Assembly (NCBI RefSeq): GCF_900324485.2
Contig: NC_046655.1
Span: forward strand, 11,856,071 to 11,920,070
Source of the DNA: Mastacembelus armatus
Taxonomy: Eukaryota; Chordata; Actinopteri; Synbranchiformes; Mastacembelidae
DNA: 64,000 nucleotides
Reading direction: 5' to 3'
Shown: piece by piece, positions 1 through 16,200 of the stretch
Layout: each line of letters opens with the position of its first letter
Numbering within the stretch: position 1 is the stretch's first letter
Notes under the pieces: generated by a model
Told to the model about the DNA's origin: nothing
The model's input: the letters and a program-made list of their open reading frames with translations, nothing else
The model's database searches: none
Program-made: the position numbers and the translations under genes

Positions 1-2793
1 AAATATGTATGTGTGCATGTGTGTTTCCTGCCTGTGCAAAATGCTGATAAGAACAAAGAACCACAAAACCCTGTCCTCTCCCATTCCGCATTTCCCCCTT
101 TCCATTTAGACTGAAACTCCATAAATTAAAGACCACAGCCTGTCGGGCTGAAGCTGAGGCCTGACAGCTGTGTGCTGATGTTGGCACTGTGAGGGACTGA
201 CGGGTTTGCTCCATTAGGCTGGTTTGGGGTCTTAAGAAATTTCATATTTTTCTGTCATTTTTACAATTTTATAATCCATGGTACTGCACCATTACTCATA
301 AATGTTCCTTATTATCACCGTTTGATTACAGAAATCACTTATCTGGGAGTTCAGTTTTTTCTTGGTTGTAGTATCTTTGAGCCCACACTATTCTATTCTT
401 TACAATTCTACGCTTTTCTATTATATTCTGTTCTGTTAGTAATTCCATCACTGATGAGTGACTTCAGGCTTGGCCATATCGCTCCACCACTTTGGTCCCA
501 GCTGAAATATAAACAACTATTGGATGGTTGGGCACATTAGGTTCATGTTCACCAGAGGATGAAATGTGAGAACACTGGTGGTCGTCTAGCAATAAGGACA
601 CGATCAGGTCAACATTTTAACTGTGCAATAGCTCAGGTTGTGTCAAACATTCCCAGCAGCCTCAGCTGCACTCAGCATTCAAACAGCAACCAAATAAAAG
701 CAACAAACTTCAAAAATAGGATAAAAAACAGTTTCATATGCGGCTAATGATAACTGTCTGATGCTGGTGTCAGCAGTAACATAATACACTTCCCAGCTTG
801 AGGGGTTTTCTGCAGGAGGAGCAAGTAATGGAAAGATCTGAGTTTAGAGAAATGCTGTTACAGAAAAAAATAGAATGAAATGTAACAATAAAATACCATG
901 CAACTGAATATAATAGAATAGAATTGAATAGAACAGAACACACACAACAGAATATAAAAGATAATCTAGTAACCAGATTATTTTATTCTGATTATTCTGA
1001 TTATGCTGTATTTACAGGTAGTAATGATTTATCATCAGACATATAATAATCTTAAATTGTGCCCTCTGCTGCTTGTCCTCTCTATTCTCAGTTCTTTTTA
1101 TGTTGCTTCATTATGATGTGTGTTTTATAATGTTTTTTCTTCTTTGGATATTCATGTCTATTTATTAAGATTTTTATTACCACTTCCACATATAGTTTTT
1201 ATGCTTGTGGTATTTGATTGATTTTAGCTTTGTGGTTAACAGTGTTTTCTTTCTTTCTTCTCCTTTTTATTGTGTAGTACTATTGTCTCATTTGAATTGA
1301 ATGAAAATTGTAGTCCCTGTGACATTATAGTCACTGATAATCATAGTTTACACACTTCTATGTATATTTTTTATATTCTTCACCTGTTAAATGGTAGTTT
1401 CCTCACATTTTAACACATATGCTGAAGTTATACAGCTAACATTACTTATTTCCCTTTAACACACTGCATTTCTTGCTGATACCTTGGTATTTTATATTTA
1501 TTTTATTTTTCATGTTATTTTTAATGCTGAAGGTAAATTCATGCTTAATATGTGGTCAGATGTGTTTAAATGTGTGTGCTGAGTGAAAAAAGACACAGAG
1601 GGATTCATGTTTATCTGTGAAAGTGGTAAGTGTATTTGCTGCACCTTTATTTTTCCAAACAAAGAAGCACTTTCCTTCCCCTTCTCAATTCAATAGCTGT
1701 ATGCATGTTGGCACCGATGTGGGAACGGCGGGGTAACCGCAGCACAGTCGGCTGCATTGTTCTTCTTTATTTCCTGGCACTCGATGAAAATCAAGAAGTG
1801 TCAGACCCAGTGGTGTATAATTAGTCTATCGTGCTGAATGCTGGTGTGACCGCAGAGTTATAATCATTATCTATGAGATCATGTTCGTGTCCTGGGTGAG
1901 AACTTTAGAACAAGGCTGATAAAAGCAGGTTAAGTCACTGTGTCTATGCTGCAATTAACATGCAATTATTCTGTTTTAAAAAAGCCTTTATTCAGGTTTT
2001 ATAATCTCAGCAAAACACTTTATTATATATGCAGTGAAACTAAAATGACATACATACATACATGTGTTTTTTAGCCACTCACAGATTCTGGTTAAACACC
2101 TGTAATGTGAACAGAGTGCCCTTTTGTCCTGAGGCTGACACTGGTTTCATTGCTCGTTGAATGGGTGTAATGTTGCTGACTGAGCAGCAGAATGCACCAA
2201 GCACACACTGCGTTTCTTGTGCTTTAATGCTTTCATTTGATTTTTCTCACCTTTTTTCTCTCTTTTACAGTCTTTACTCTCCTGCTCTTGATTTTTATTG
2301 TTCCCAAAGCTGAAATACACTAATATTCCTATCATATCATCTAGATGGCCAATATTTCATCCAAGCCAGAAGCCAGACAACTTCATCCTTGAAGGACAGA
2401 ATGGGCTGTCTTGTTTGAATATAGGTGCTCAAAATAATGGCAAAGTAATGAGAGACACAGTGACACAAAGAATCACCAAAGAAACAGTTCAAGTTTTAGG
2501 ATTCTTTAAAATATTACATTGCATGATTTTACCTTCCTGGTTTAGGTTTTACTGGCTAAGGTTCTTGCGAGATCTATTGAACACAGAAAAACAAAGGCCA
2601 TAAGGTCTGCCTTGAGCTGAGGTAGCACAAAACAAATCAGAAAAATCAAATTAGTGTCTAACAGCTACAAAACAAAAAGATTCAGCGAGTAAAACCAAGA
2701 ATTCAGAGAGCAAAGTGGAATATTTCAACTGGAATAAATTTCAAAACACAGAGACCTGCGTTGAAAGGTGATTCAGGGTTAAAGAGAAGGTTT
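1..2793. other. gene-free left flank
   Basis: AT-rich DNA with only short random open frames; I recognise no exon, RNA gene or named repeat. The part next to 2793 is probably 3' untranslated sequence of bcl2l13, which runs leftward on the minus strand. Confidence 0.5.
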
Positions 2794-3690
2794 CTACTTT
2801 CTGCAGTAGGCCACAGCCCCATATGCAACTATTCCCACAACAGCGACTAAAGCAGCACCTCCACACAGCAGCTCTGTGGAGCTCAGAGGTTTGACAGTTT
2901 TCTTCTCTACAGCTGCTTGAGACTCTTCAACTGAGTGTTCCCCTGTTTCTGACAGAGGAATCTGTGAGAATTTTTGTTGCTCCAAACGCTCCACTGAAGA
3001 TTCTGCTGCCATCGGTGCGAGGATGGAGGGAGGGTGGAGCCCCTGAGTAGAGTAAAGCTCCTCTACTTCAGAGGTTGTGGTTGAAGGGACAGGGGTGGAT
3101 GTAGCAGAGGGGGGTTCAAGCCTGACAATAGGCAGAAGAGGCAGGGCCATCGGGGGAACTACCTGCCTGAATCCTGCAGGCTCCCTCTCCACCTGAGGCT
3201 CTTCTGATGACACAAGGAGCTCCTCAGTTTCTGGGACCTGGAGGTCTTGTTCGTCCTCCCTGAGCTCAGCCAGCTCCCTCTCCCCACCCAACACACTCAA
3301 CACACTCGTCTGCAGCTCCTCATCTTCTTCCTCCTCTTCCTCAGGTCTCCTTCCCCTCTCCTCTTTTGTAGGCTCCTTCTCTGCCTCCTCCAGCATCTCG
3401 ACTTCCTCTTGCTCTAGGTGGACCATATCAGAGTTGGAGGAATGGTTCTCCTCTCCGGCCAGAACTGCCCCATCACTGCTATCAAGGCTCTTGGTGTCCT
3501 CGGGGTCCATGTCACCCATTGTGGACCAAGACTCTGCAAGCAGGCTCTCACTCTGCCAGGGTCCAAGGTTCTCTACTTGGGTCGGCGGCAGATCTGCAGG
3601 ACTGGGGCTGGGGGATCTAGCCTGCCCTCCTCCTGCATCCTCCCTGCTAGACTCAACTGGGGTCTTCCCCTCCAGAATGAAGGCTGGCTG
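2794..3690 (-). CDS. bcl2l13: BCL2-like 13 (Bcl-rambo), terminal exon
   Basis: Mitochondrial outer-membrane BCL2-family protein and mitophagy receptor; only its last exon is seen. The exon opens after a T-rich tract ending TGTGTCTGCAG and stays open for 298 codons to a TAG. Recognition rests on WQSES, then ESW, MDPED, KSLDSS and NHSSNSDMVH, which follow the order of the human protein. A long acidic stretch rich in E and D comes next. The tail is a single hydrophobic anchor (GGAALVAVVGIVAYGAVAYC) ending RK, as in the family. The BCL2-homology regions are encoded upstream and I could not find those exons in the 3.1 kb between here and the atp6v1e1 promoter. In human the two genes are head to head, and the orientation here agrees. 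The position of the human LIR motif WQQI reads WSTM. Identity is certain; completeness of the gene is not. Confidence 0.9.
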   Translation of the reverse strand, partial: QPAFILEGKTPVESSREDAGGGQARSPSPSPADLPPTQVENLGPWQSESLLAESWSTMGDMDPEDTKSLDSSDGAVLAGEENHSSNSDMVHLEQEEVEMLEEAEKEPTKEERGRRPEEEEEEDEELQTSVLSVLGGERELAELREDEQDLQVPETEELLVSSEEPQVEREPAGFRQVVPPMALPLLPIVRLEPPSATSTPVPSTTTSEVEELYSTQGLHPPSILAPMAAESSVERLEQQKFSQIPLSETGEHSVEESQAAVEKKTVKPLSSTELLCGGAALVAVVGIVAYGAVAYCRK

Positions 3691-6180
3691 CTGCAGACAC
3701 AAAACAGACCAGATTTTGGGCAAGTACAGTTAGTCATGACTAAGCCCTACAGCAGTGGACGTCAACAAGTACATTTACTTAACTTTTACATTAACTCTCT
3801 TGACTGTGTTGCCACTGCCACCTGGCTGCACAGATCTGGTTACTCTACGGAGTGACAGCCTCCAGGAATATGGTGTAGTGGTGTAATTGTAGCTCATACT
3901 ACACTGTGGTGATTAAATCCTCATTTTATAATCTCACAGTAGAGTTTTCTGAATAACTGTGGTTAAATATTACATGTGTAATTATTTCATTATAATTAAA
4001 ATCCCCATAAGTAGAATATGAATATTTCCAACTTTGGTGCCCCCTGGTGGTAGTATCAAAAAAGACACCTGTGAAGACAGCAAAGAATGATCCTACCATG
4101 ACCCCGAGACCAACAGACTAAAAGCAGCAAATCTGCATTAATTTGCACTTGGACTATCAGAATAGTGTTTGAAATTCATCACATGATCTGCTTCTTATCT
4201 GCTTTTTTTACTTGCCTGTGTTCTCAGTGATATCAATAACTGTCACTGGAAAAAGTTACTCACTGGCTGCTCTGTATTACAGTGGCTGTGACTATCTATA
4301 GCCACATCCTGCATATCTTACTATGTTTAGGGACTATATACATCTCCATTTGTCACCCAAGAGTGGAAGCTATTTCAGTGATTCCACATGACGACTGAAT
4401 TTGATGAGAGTATAAACATAAATGGAAGTGGTATATCATTTCTAACGTGACACCAAAATTCCTGCAGTCCATCTCTCATTCTTTCTGAGAACATTTAGTA
4501 AATATAAAATCCTTATTCCTTATTTGAAAAAATGCACTTTTCAGGGTGAAACTGCTCTCACAGCTGTTTGCTTGAATTTGGCTTGAATTCAGTTTGAAGC
4601 TGACCCTCATGTCTCAGCTTTGATTGCAGTCCCAAAATAGATATTAACAGCTGCTTTTCACTGTGTGATGTTCAGGCGTGTGGCCTGTCTGTGTTTTCTC
4701 TCGTTTCAGAACATGTCACTTAACAACAAATCGCTTCTCAGCTTAAATATCTGTTACACTTGAATCTAAGAGGTGTTGGTCATTATTGTAAGCAAACTAA
4801 ATATTTGTAAATAGTGATAATTAGTGCAGAAAACTTACTAGGCCTAAAATGAACATTCCTTTCCAGGACTAAATCACCTCTTGTTTTGATCTGAACATTT
4901 TACATTTCTCTTTGTTTGCTCTCCCCCATGTTTTGATGCCAAAATCCTTGACATTGTATCACTCCTCCCCTTCCAGAGTGAGCAGACTGACCCATTCGCC
5001 TCCCAGACCTCACAGATTTAATGACTAACTAGCTGCCATATTGTGTCTCCAGGCCTGTGTGTCCTGTAGGCCTTTGCAAACTTCAATCCCAGTGTCATGG
5101 CTGCTTTAAACATTAAACCTGGCCACTTTTAAATTTTAAACCTTTTGCACACTCACGCACACACAGACACACACAGGGCAGCTCGTCTGTGTCCCTGTCT
5201 GCTGAGAATCCAATCAACCATTTCTGCTCTGTGACCCTCCAATACTTTCTGACCTACTTGAGTAATTGGATTCCCATTGATCCTTTCTCCAGCAAAAACA
5301 GAATGGCTGCTGAAGTAAATGATCAGTGAGATGTAGGGAACTCTTTCTATGTTATGCTGATGTGTAACAAGGACAGAGTGACTTTTGATGCCGGAATTTA
5401 CAAAAGGTCAGCATTCAATGTCAAAGTGGGACGGGGACTGTTTAGATTTACAACTGTCTTGTGTAAGGTGAGATTTTGTCCTTCACTACTCCATAGTGAC
5501 CCATAATGACCCTTACATGTTTACAATTAACACACCTTTAACAAAGTGTGGTGCACAAATGCCACAGTCAGATCACACTCTTGATTCTTGTAGCAATGCT
5601 CAATATTCACACTTCCTTTCAGGCTTTGCTGAAACTTTCTGCAATGTGAATAAAAAAAGAACATCCCGGCATACCTGTGTCTTCTTGGTGCAGAGCTGAG
5701 TGAGTTGCTAGGTGAGGAGCAAATACCGGGAATCAGAGTGAGACGTGTGTTCAGACACGAAGCCAGAAAACAACAGACAGGCAGACATGCATGCTGTCGC
5801 TGGCACAAGATGGACAAACTGTTCAAAAGTCTCTCTCTCTCTCTCTCCCTCCCTCCCTCTCTCACCCCACCTCCCAAGTTCATGACATAACATTTGGCTG
5901 GAGAGGAGTCAGTGGTGACTTTACTGTGCATTTAAAGTGAGAAAAACGTGAATAATGTAAGCGAATAGTGGAAAAAAAATTATTCCTGGATCTGGAATCA
6001 GAATTTAACTTGTGTATTGACAGTCTCTCAGAGGTCACCAAAGGTCAGAGGGCATTCTGTGTTTTATGTTCATTTTCCAAACAACAGATTATTAGTGAGT
6101 TCTCAGTGGGAGCTGGTGGCACAGAGTGGAAAATGGCAGGTAGGGAGAAGAGACATTTCTAAAGTTGGACTTTCCATGTT
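3691..6180. other. interval upstream of the bcl2l13 exon
   Basis: Expected to hold the 5' exons of bcl2l13 on the minus strand, but I could not recognise any conserved N-terminal or BH-domain peptide. It contains a CTCF-like site (4037-4050) and a CT-rich microsatellite near 5830-5862. Otherwise it is unremarkable AT-rich sequence. Confidence 0.4.
4037..4050 (-). promoter_or_regulatory. CTCF-like binding motif
   Basis: Read on the minus strand the bases are CCACCAGGGGGCAC, matching all 14 positions of the degenerate CTCF core CCASYAGRKGGCRS. Binding is inferred from the motif alone. Confidence 0.5.
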
Positions 6181-6303
6181 GACTGGTGACCTGTCCAGGG
6201 TGTACCCCTTCATTTAACCTAAGGAGAGCTGGGATAGGCTCCAGCAGATCCCTGTGACCCTAAAGAGGAATAAGCAGGTATAGATAATGGATGGATGGAT
6301 GGA
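6181..6303 (+). repeat. L2-like LINE 3' tail with ATGG repeats
   Basis: Begins GACTGGTGACCTGTCCAGGG and runs through the 'gctgggataggctccagc' segment to a short ATGG repeat. This is the common fish repeat tail I associate with L2-type LINEs and the SINEs they mobilise. Related tails lie at 31215-31310, 46168-46211 and 52724-52785. Confidence 0.6.
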
Positions 6304-6468
6304 CTTTCCATGTTCTCGCTCCCTCTGCTGACAAAACTGCATCAGTACAATTTTATAAACTAACTTAAACTTGCAGTTTTTTTTTTAAGGATCGACGTTA
6401 AATATACTCATTGGTCTTTAGACAGCCTCCTTCAGTATCGTGATAATAGTGTCTTATATAAAAGTAGG

Positions 6469-6632
6469 AATCTTCTTCTTTTCTTTTGGGCTGCTCCCTT
6501 CAGGGGTCGCCACAGCGAATAATCCGCCTCCATTTAACCCTATCCTCTGTATCCTCTTCACCCACACCAACTATCCTCATGTCCTCCTTCACTACATCCA
6601 AGAACCTCCTCTTTGGTCTTCCTCTAGGCCTT
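6469..6632. repeat. fish interspersed repeat, LINE-like fragment
   Basis: Contains 'ttcaggggtcgccacagcg' followed by a pyrimidine-rich stretch ending 'ggtcttcctctaggcc', a block seen at very many places in fish genomes. I take it as the end of a non-LTR element but cannot name the clade. It sits directly upstream of the atp6v1e1 promoter. Confidence 0.5.
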
Positions 6633-6752
6633 TATACTTATAAATATATATAAGTAATAAGTATTTTGGAGTTTTTGAACCAGGCATTAAATTAACAAAA
6701 AGTAAACAACTGAAAAACAAACCAAAAAAAAAAAAAAATTCCTGTCGCACCC

Positions 6753-6790
6753 TATTGGCTGTTCACCGGAAGTGGGAATCATGTGACAGA
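6753..6790. promoter_or_regulatory. atp6v1e1 core promoter elements
   Basis: Within 35 bases, 215-250 bases before the start codon, lie an inverted CCAAT box (ATTGG, 6754-6758), an ETS site (ACCGGAAGT, 6765-6773) and TCATGTGAC (6779-6787). The last is an M-box/CLEAR-like E-box of the kind bound by MITF/TFEB factors. V-ATPase genes are established TFEB targets, so the arrangement fits. The transcription start itself was not located. Confidence 0.5.
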
Positions 6791-7000
6791 AAGTCAGCTG
6801 ATATTCCGCAGACATCTTTACGAGTCACGACTGCTGCGAATAATTCAAACTTCCTCCTCTGTCTTTCTCTGGTAAATATCGATTTAAAGCTGGGGTGTTG
6901 AATGTTATTGTTGTTTTATCTCCTGGAGGTTTTAATTTGAGTGTTGTTGTTTTTCTCTCGTAGGCCCCGAGCGGATCTTTGGTAGCTGTTAGCTGCAGCC

Positions 7001-11894
<4,894 letters not shown>

Positions 11895-12779
11895 GTAGCT
11901 CTGCTGGATGAGAGACCAACTCCCTCCTTTTATTTTTATTTTGTCTTAACAAAGACGTCATTCCTGTGTCTGTGAAACAACATTTCCAATGCAAACGAGT
12001 TGCATTGTTTCTGTGTGGTGTATTGCTGTATTTTTCTGTGCATTAAGGGACATGATATACACTGCACCTCAACTTTACAGATGTGCATCATGGGTACTGC
12101 ACGGCTGTAATGGCTGGTTTTCTCTGCTGCTCCCCTTCGAGAGTGTCAGTTTACACTGATTAGTCAGGGGCGACAGGACCGGGTGATTGGCTGGACGTTT
12201 AACAAGTTGTCCTGTAACTGGATCAGTCTTCATGACAAAGACAGCATCTGTGTCACTTTCATTAACCTAACATTAGAAATTGCATGGGGGCATTGTGTTG
12301 CTAATGAGTGTCTGCTCCAACCAATTGCAGAGAAACAAAGCGTATCTTAAAACGAAAGCTGACAGCTGTACATGACCCAGCACAGTTAATTTATTGATGT
12401 TACATCAGCTGTTTGTTTTTATTGTCATAAAGTCAAGAATGGGTGATATCATTCCAGAGGGTGCACAGTATGTATATGAGGTTTCCAGGAATAAATTATA
12501 TATGTATGTGTGGTTGTTTTTTGTTTTTGTTTGTTTTTTGTTTTTTTGATTGTGTCTCAAACTGAAAATGTTATATTGTGGAAATGTAAAAGAATAAATT
12601 ATAAATCATGTTATTGACTTGTACAATGTCCTCACTGCAGAGCGATATATAGCTTTTACATTTTATTTTGCAACACTGGTCTTTCACGCTTCATTCATTA
12701 GTTTATCACATGGTGTTTGTCAGACAAAAATGCTCCAATTGTTCAGTTGCTCTGAGTCATTTTCTGACATGTTAAACTT

Positions 12780-12844
12780 ATCGTGATGCTGAGACATTTG
12801 GGCGACGGCTGCAGGGAGCCACAGGACACCAGGCTCTCCGGCTA
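12780..12844 (+). other. ada2: possible non-coding exon 1 of ada2
   Basis: A donor-like GTGAGT begins at 12845, and a good acceptor (tatttctttctag, ending 13127) lies 77 bases before the ada2 start codon. A short 5' untranslated exon ending at 12844 would explain both. Its 5' end is a guess. Confidence 0.35.
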
Positions 12845-13203
12845 GTGAGTACTTCTAATCTTAAGGGAGTGAGATTTGCCTTTTCGTTTTGTCCTCTTTG
12901 GTCCAATGTGCATTAATAGTCTTAGTCTTGTTTATTTTCTTTCTTTCTGTCCTGGATATTTCTGAATTAGAAAGCACAGCAGTTATTGGCAAGCTGCTGA
13001 ATGGAATGCCAGCACGATAATGCATGTTGTTGACTTTCAAAACAAGTGTTTTATATTTCCTTTCTAGACCACAAAAACTGCAGCTACAATCTCAATAGTT
13101 AATGTCTAACAAAGTATTTCTTTCTAGGACCGAGCAGAGTAAACCTCCTGTGGAGGGTGTGTGTCCATGTTCTAGGAGGACGACAACAACATCCCGTTGC
13201 ATC

Positions 13204-16200
13204 ATGGTGATCTCAATCTCCCACTCTGTGGTCGCTTACGTGTCCTTACTGTGGTTTGTGAGCGGGACTGATGGGGTGCCTGACCCCACTCAGAGGGACT
13301 TGCTGATTCGTCAGGAAGTGTCCAGACAGACAGGAGGCCGAGTGACTCTGACAGCAGCTGAGCAGAAACTGGATGCTTACCTCCATCTATTAAAGGAGCA
13401 GGAGATGTCTGCTGCCCAGTTCCCACCTGCCATCCACTTCTTCAAGGCAAAGCCCCTCATCCAGAAGAGCTCCATCTTCAAACTGCTGCAGAAGATGCCT
13501 AAAGGTGATGTAGCATCCCTGAAGCAAATATGTTTTATTTTTCCTTCGCATTTCAGATCCAGTCACTTTTCTCTAAAATGCAGAAAAACTGCAAAGTGGT
13601 TTAAAGCAGTTTCACAGTAGTTAATTTTTATATCACTGTTACATCTCAGTACATCACCGTAGCTTTGACAGAACCTCCTGCTGTTGTTTTGACAGGCGCA
13701 GCCCTCCACATCCACAGCTCGGCCCTGGTCAGTGTTGAATGGTTGGTGAAAAATGTCACCTACAGGCCCAACTGCTACATCTGCTACACATGGGATAAGT
13801 CAGTCCGCTTCTTGTTCTCAACTCACCAGCCTTTCCCACGATGGGACTGCTTCTTCTGGCAGCTGCTTGACACTTTAAGAGCCAAAACTGAAGACCCAGT
13901 CGGTTTTGATAACAGGTTGAGTAATGTTTTCTTTGCAGTCTATATTTTATATTTGTCTATATTTTAATAGAGACAAATATTATGTCTATATTTTAATTGA
14001 AGGAACTCACCCAGGAATATTTCCTTTTCTGTGTTTATTAGTTTAATGCAGTACCTCACTTTGGTCACTGAAGATCCAGACAGTGAATACCCAAGCCAAG
14101 ATGTGGTGTGGAAGAAGTTTGAGAAAGCCTTCCTGGCAGCTGCAGGACTAATCAGCCATGCTCCTGTGCTGAGGGACTACATCTACAAGGGCCTGGAGGA
14201 GCTTCACCATGACAATGTCCTGTATCTGGAAGTCAGGAGTGGTCTCTCAAGGGTTTGTGTTTGTTTGTTCACACCTGCTCCCTGGAACTCCAGCCTCTCT
14301 CACAGAGCTGCAGCAGCAGTTGTAGGATGATATATCTGGGCTGTGACAATAGAATGAAAACATTTGCATTTCTACCCAAAATCTCTCTGTGTTACAGGCA
14401 TATGAGCTTGATGGCACCATTCATGATAAAGTGTGGACTCTGAAAACATTTCAAGAAGTTACAAAGAAATTCACAGCAGATCATCCAGACTTCCTTGGGG
14501 CTCGCATCATTATTTCTGTCCACAGGTAATCTACCAGTGTGGTCCAAAAAAAAAAAAGGCTCTTTTAAAATCAGTGTTTGTCATTGTATGCACAATTTAT
14601 ATGCTATCTCAGAATTTACTATCACAGTTACCCAATACTCAAATATAAAAGTGCAAATACAACAATTTAACAATATTACAAGTAAAAGTCCAGCAGTACT
14701 GGAAAAAATTGAACTAATTCAATATATTTTCTCTTAATGAATTTCCTGCCTTGGAAACAGAAGCAGCTATTTAATTCTTTTTAAAGGAGCAATTGAACAT
14801 GTGAAAACAGTTATGTGATGTCTCCATTTGCTCTTGAGAGGCGTCGTAAGGTCTGAGAAAACAACTGTTTGATCTGACCGTTTATGTGTCAGAGAGTAGC
14901 TTATGATGAAAAATTATTGAATTGCATGATGGGAAATGTAGTATTGTAGTTTTGTTTTTTAATGAATTAGTGATATATTGTTTTTGCACATGCATTTGGA
15001 CTCTTACCTGGCCATTTCTCCAGTGACTACTTTCTGTCTGAGTGATCTGGTTAACAATTAGTATCTTCAATAATGTTTTCCATTCATTCAAACTGACTGC
15101 AACACAGCAGCACTGTGAAGTTCTAGCAGAAGAGGAAAGATCTAAAAATGATGTGATTTATTTACACGTATTTATGACTGATGCACCACCTTCAGGCATG
15201 TTGTCTGAGCTTTACTGGGCTAATACCATACCCTGTCCTGTGTCTGTCATTGCTCCTGCTTTTTTCCCCAGGACTCTCAGTGTACCTGAGGTCAGTGCAG
15301 CTGTAAAAGAAGCCATTGAGCTGCAGAAGGAATTTCCTGATGTTGTAGCAGGATTTGACTTGGTAAGAAGTGTCTTGTCCCTCTTGTTTGGACGAGTTCT
15401 GTTAAGTGGAAATCAATTCCTTGTGTGTTGTGACGGTTGTTGTACTTCCTAAAATAACATTCATGTTTTCAGGTTGGGAGGGAGGACAGCGGGAGGAGTC
15501 TTTGGTACTTCAGGGAGGCACTTTCTCTGCCAGCTGAACTGTCTGTCACGCTGCCGTACTTCTTTCATGCAGGAGAGACAGGTGCGTCGATCACAAACAG
15601 AAAATACATGAACCTGTTAAATGCACGAGAGCACTTTTAAAAAATCTATCCGCTGGTCTCACTGTGTTTGCAGATAATGAAGGCACAGACGTAGATCAAA
15701 ATATTCTCGATGCCCTTCTCTTCAACACCACACGGATTGGCCACGGCTATGCTTTAGCACACCATCCACTTGCCAAAGAGCTTTCTAGGAACAGAAGTGT
15801 TGCCGTGGAGTTGTGCCCTATCTCAAACCAGGTCAGGCAACATTTTTGTAATTTGCGCAACAGCAATGAAAACATGTCCCTGTGTTTATAAAGTCCTTGA
15901 CTGTGTTTGACCTGTGACCTTCAGGTGCTGAAGCTGGTGTCAGACCTTCGGAACCACCCAGCAGCCATGCTGATGTCTGAGGGCCACCCGATGGTGATCA
16001 GCTCTGATGACCCGTCTGTGTTCGACACCACAGGCCTCTCCTATGACTTCTATGAAGCCTTTGTGGGTATCGGAGGTTTAAAGGGAAACCTGGGCAGTCT
16101 GAAAGAACTGGCTCTCAACTCTATCAGGTCAGTCTTATTGATTTTCATTTCTCTTAGTCTCTGTTTTGATGTCACTATAGATGTTTTTGTTTTTTTTACC

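Noticed and set aside
3418-3855. 145-codon plus-strand frame
   Set aside because: Mostly antisense of the bcl2l13 exon; its length follows from that exon's composition.
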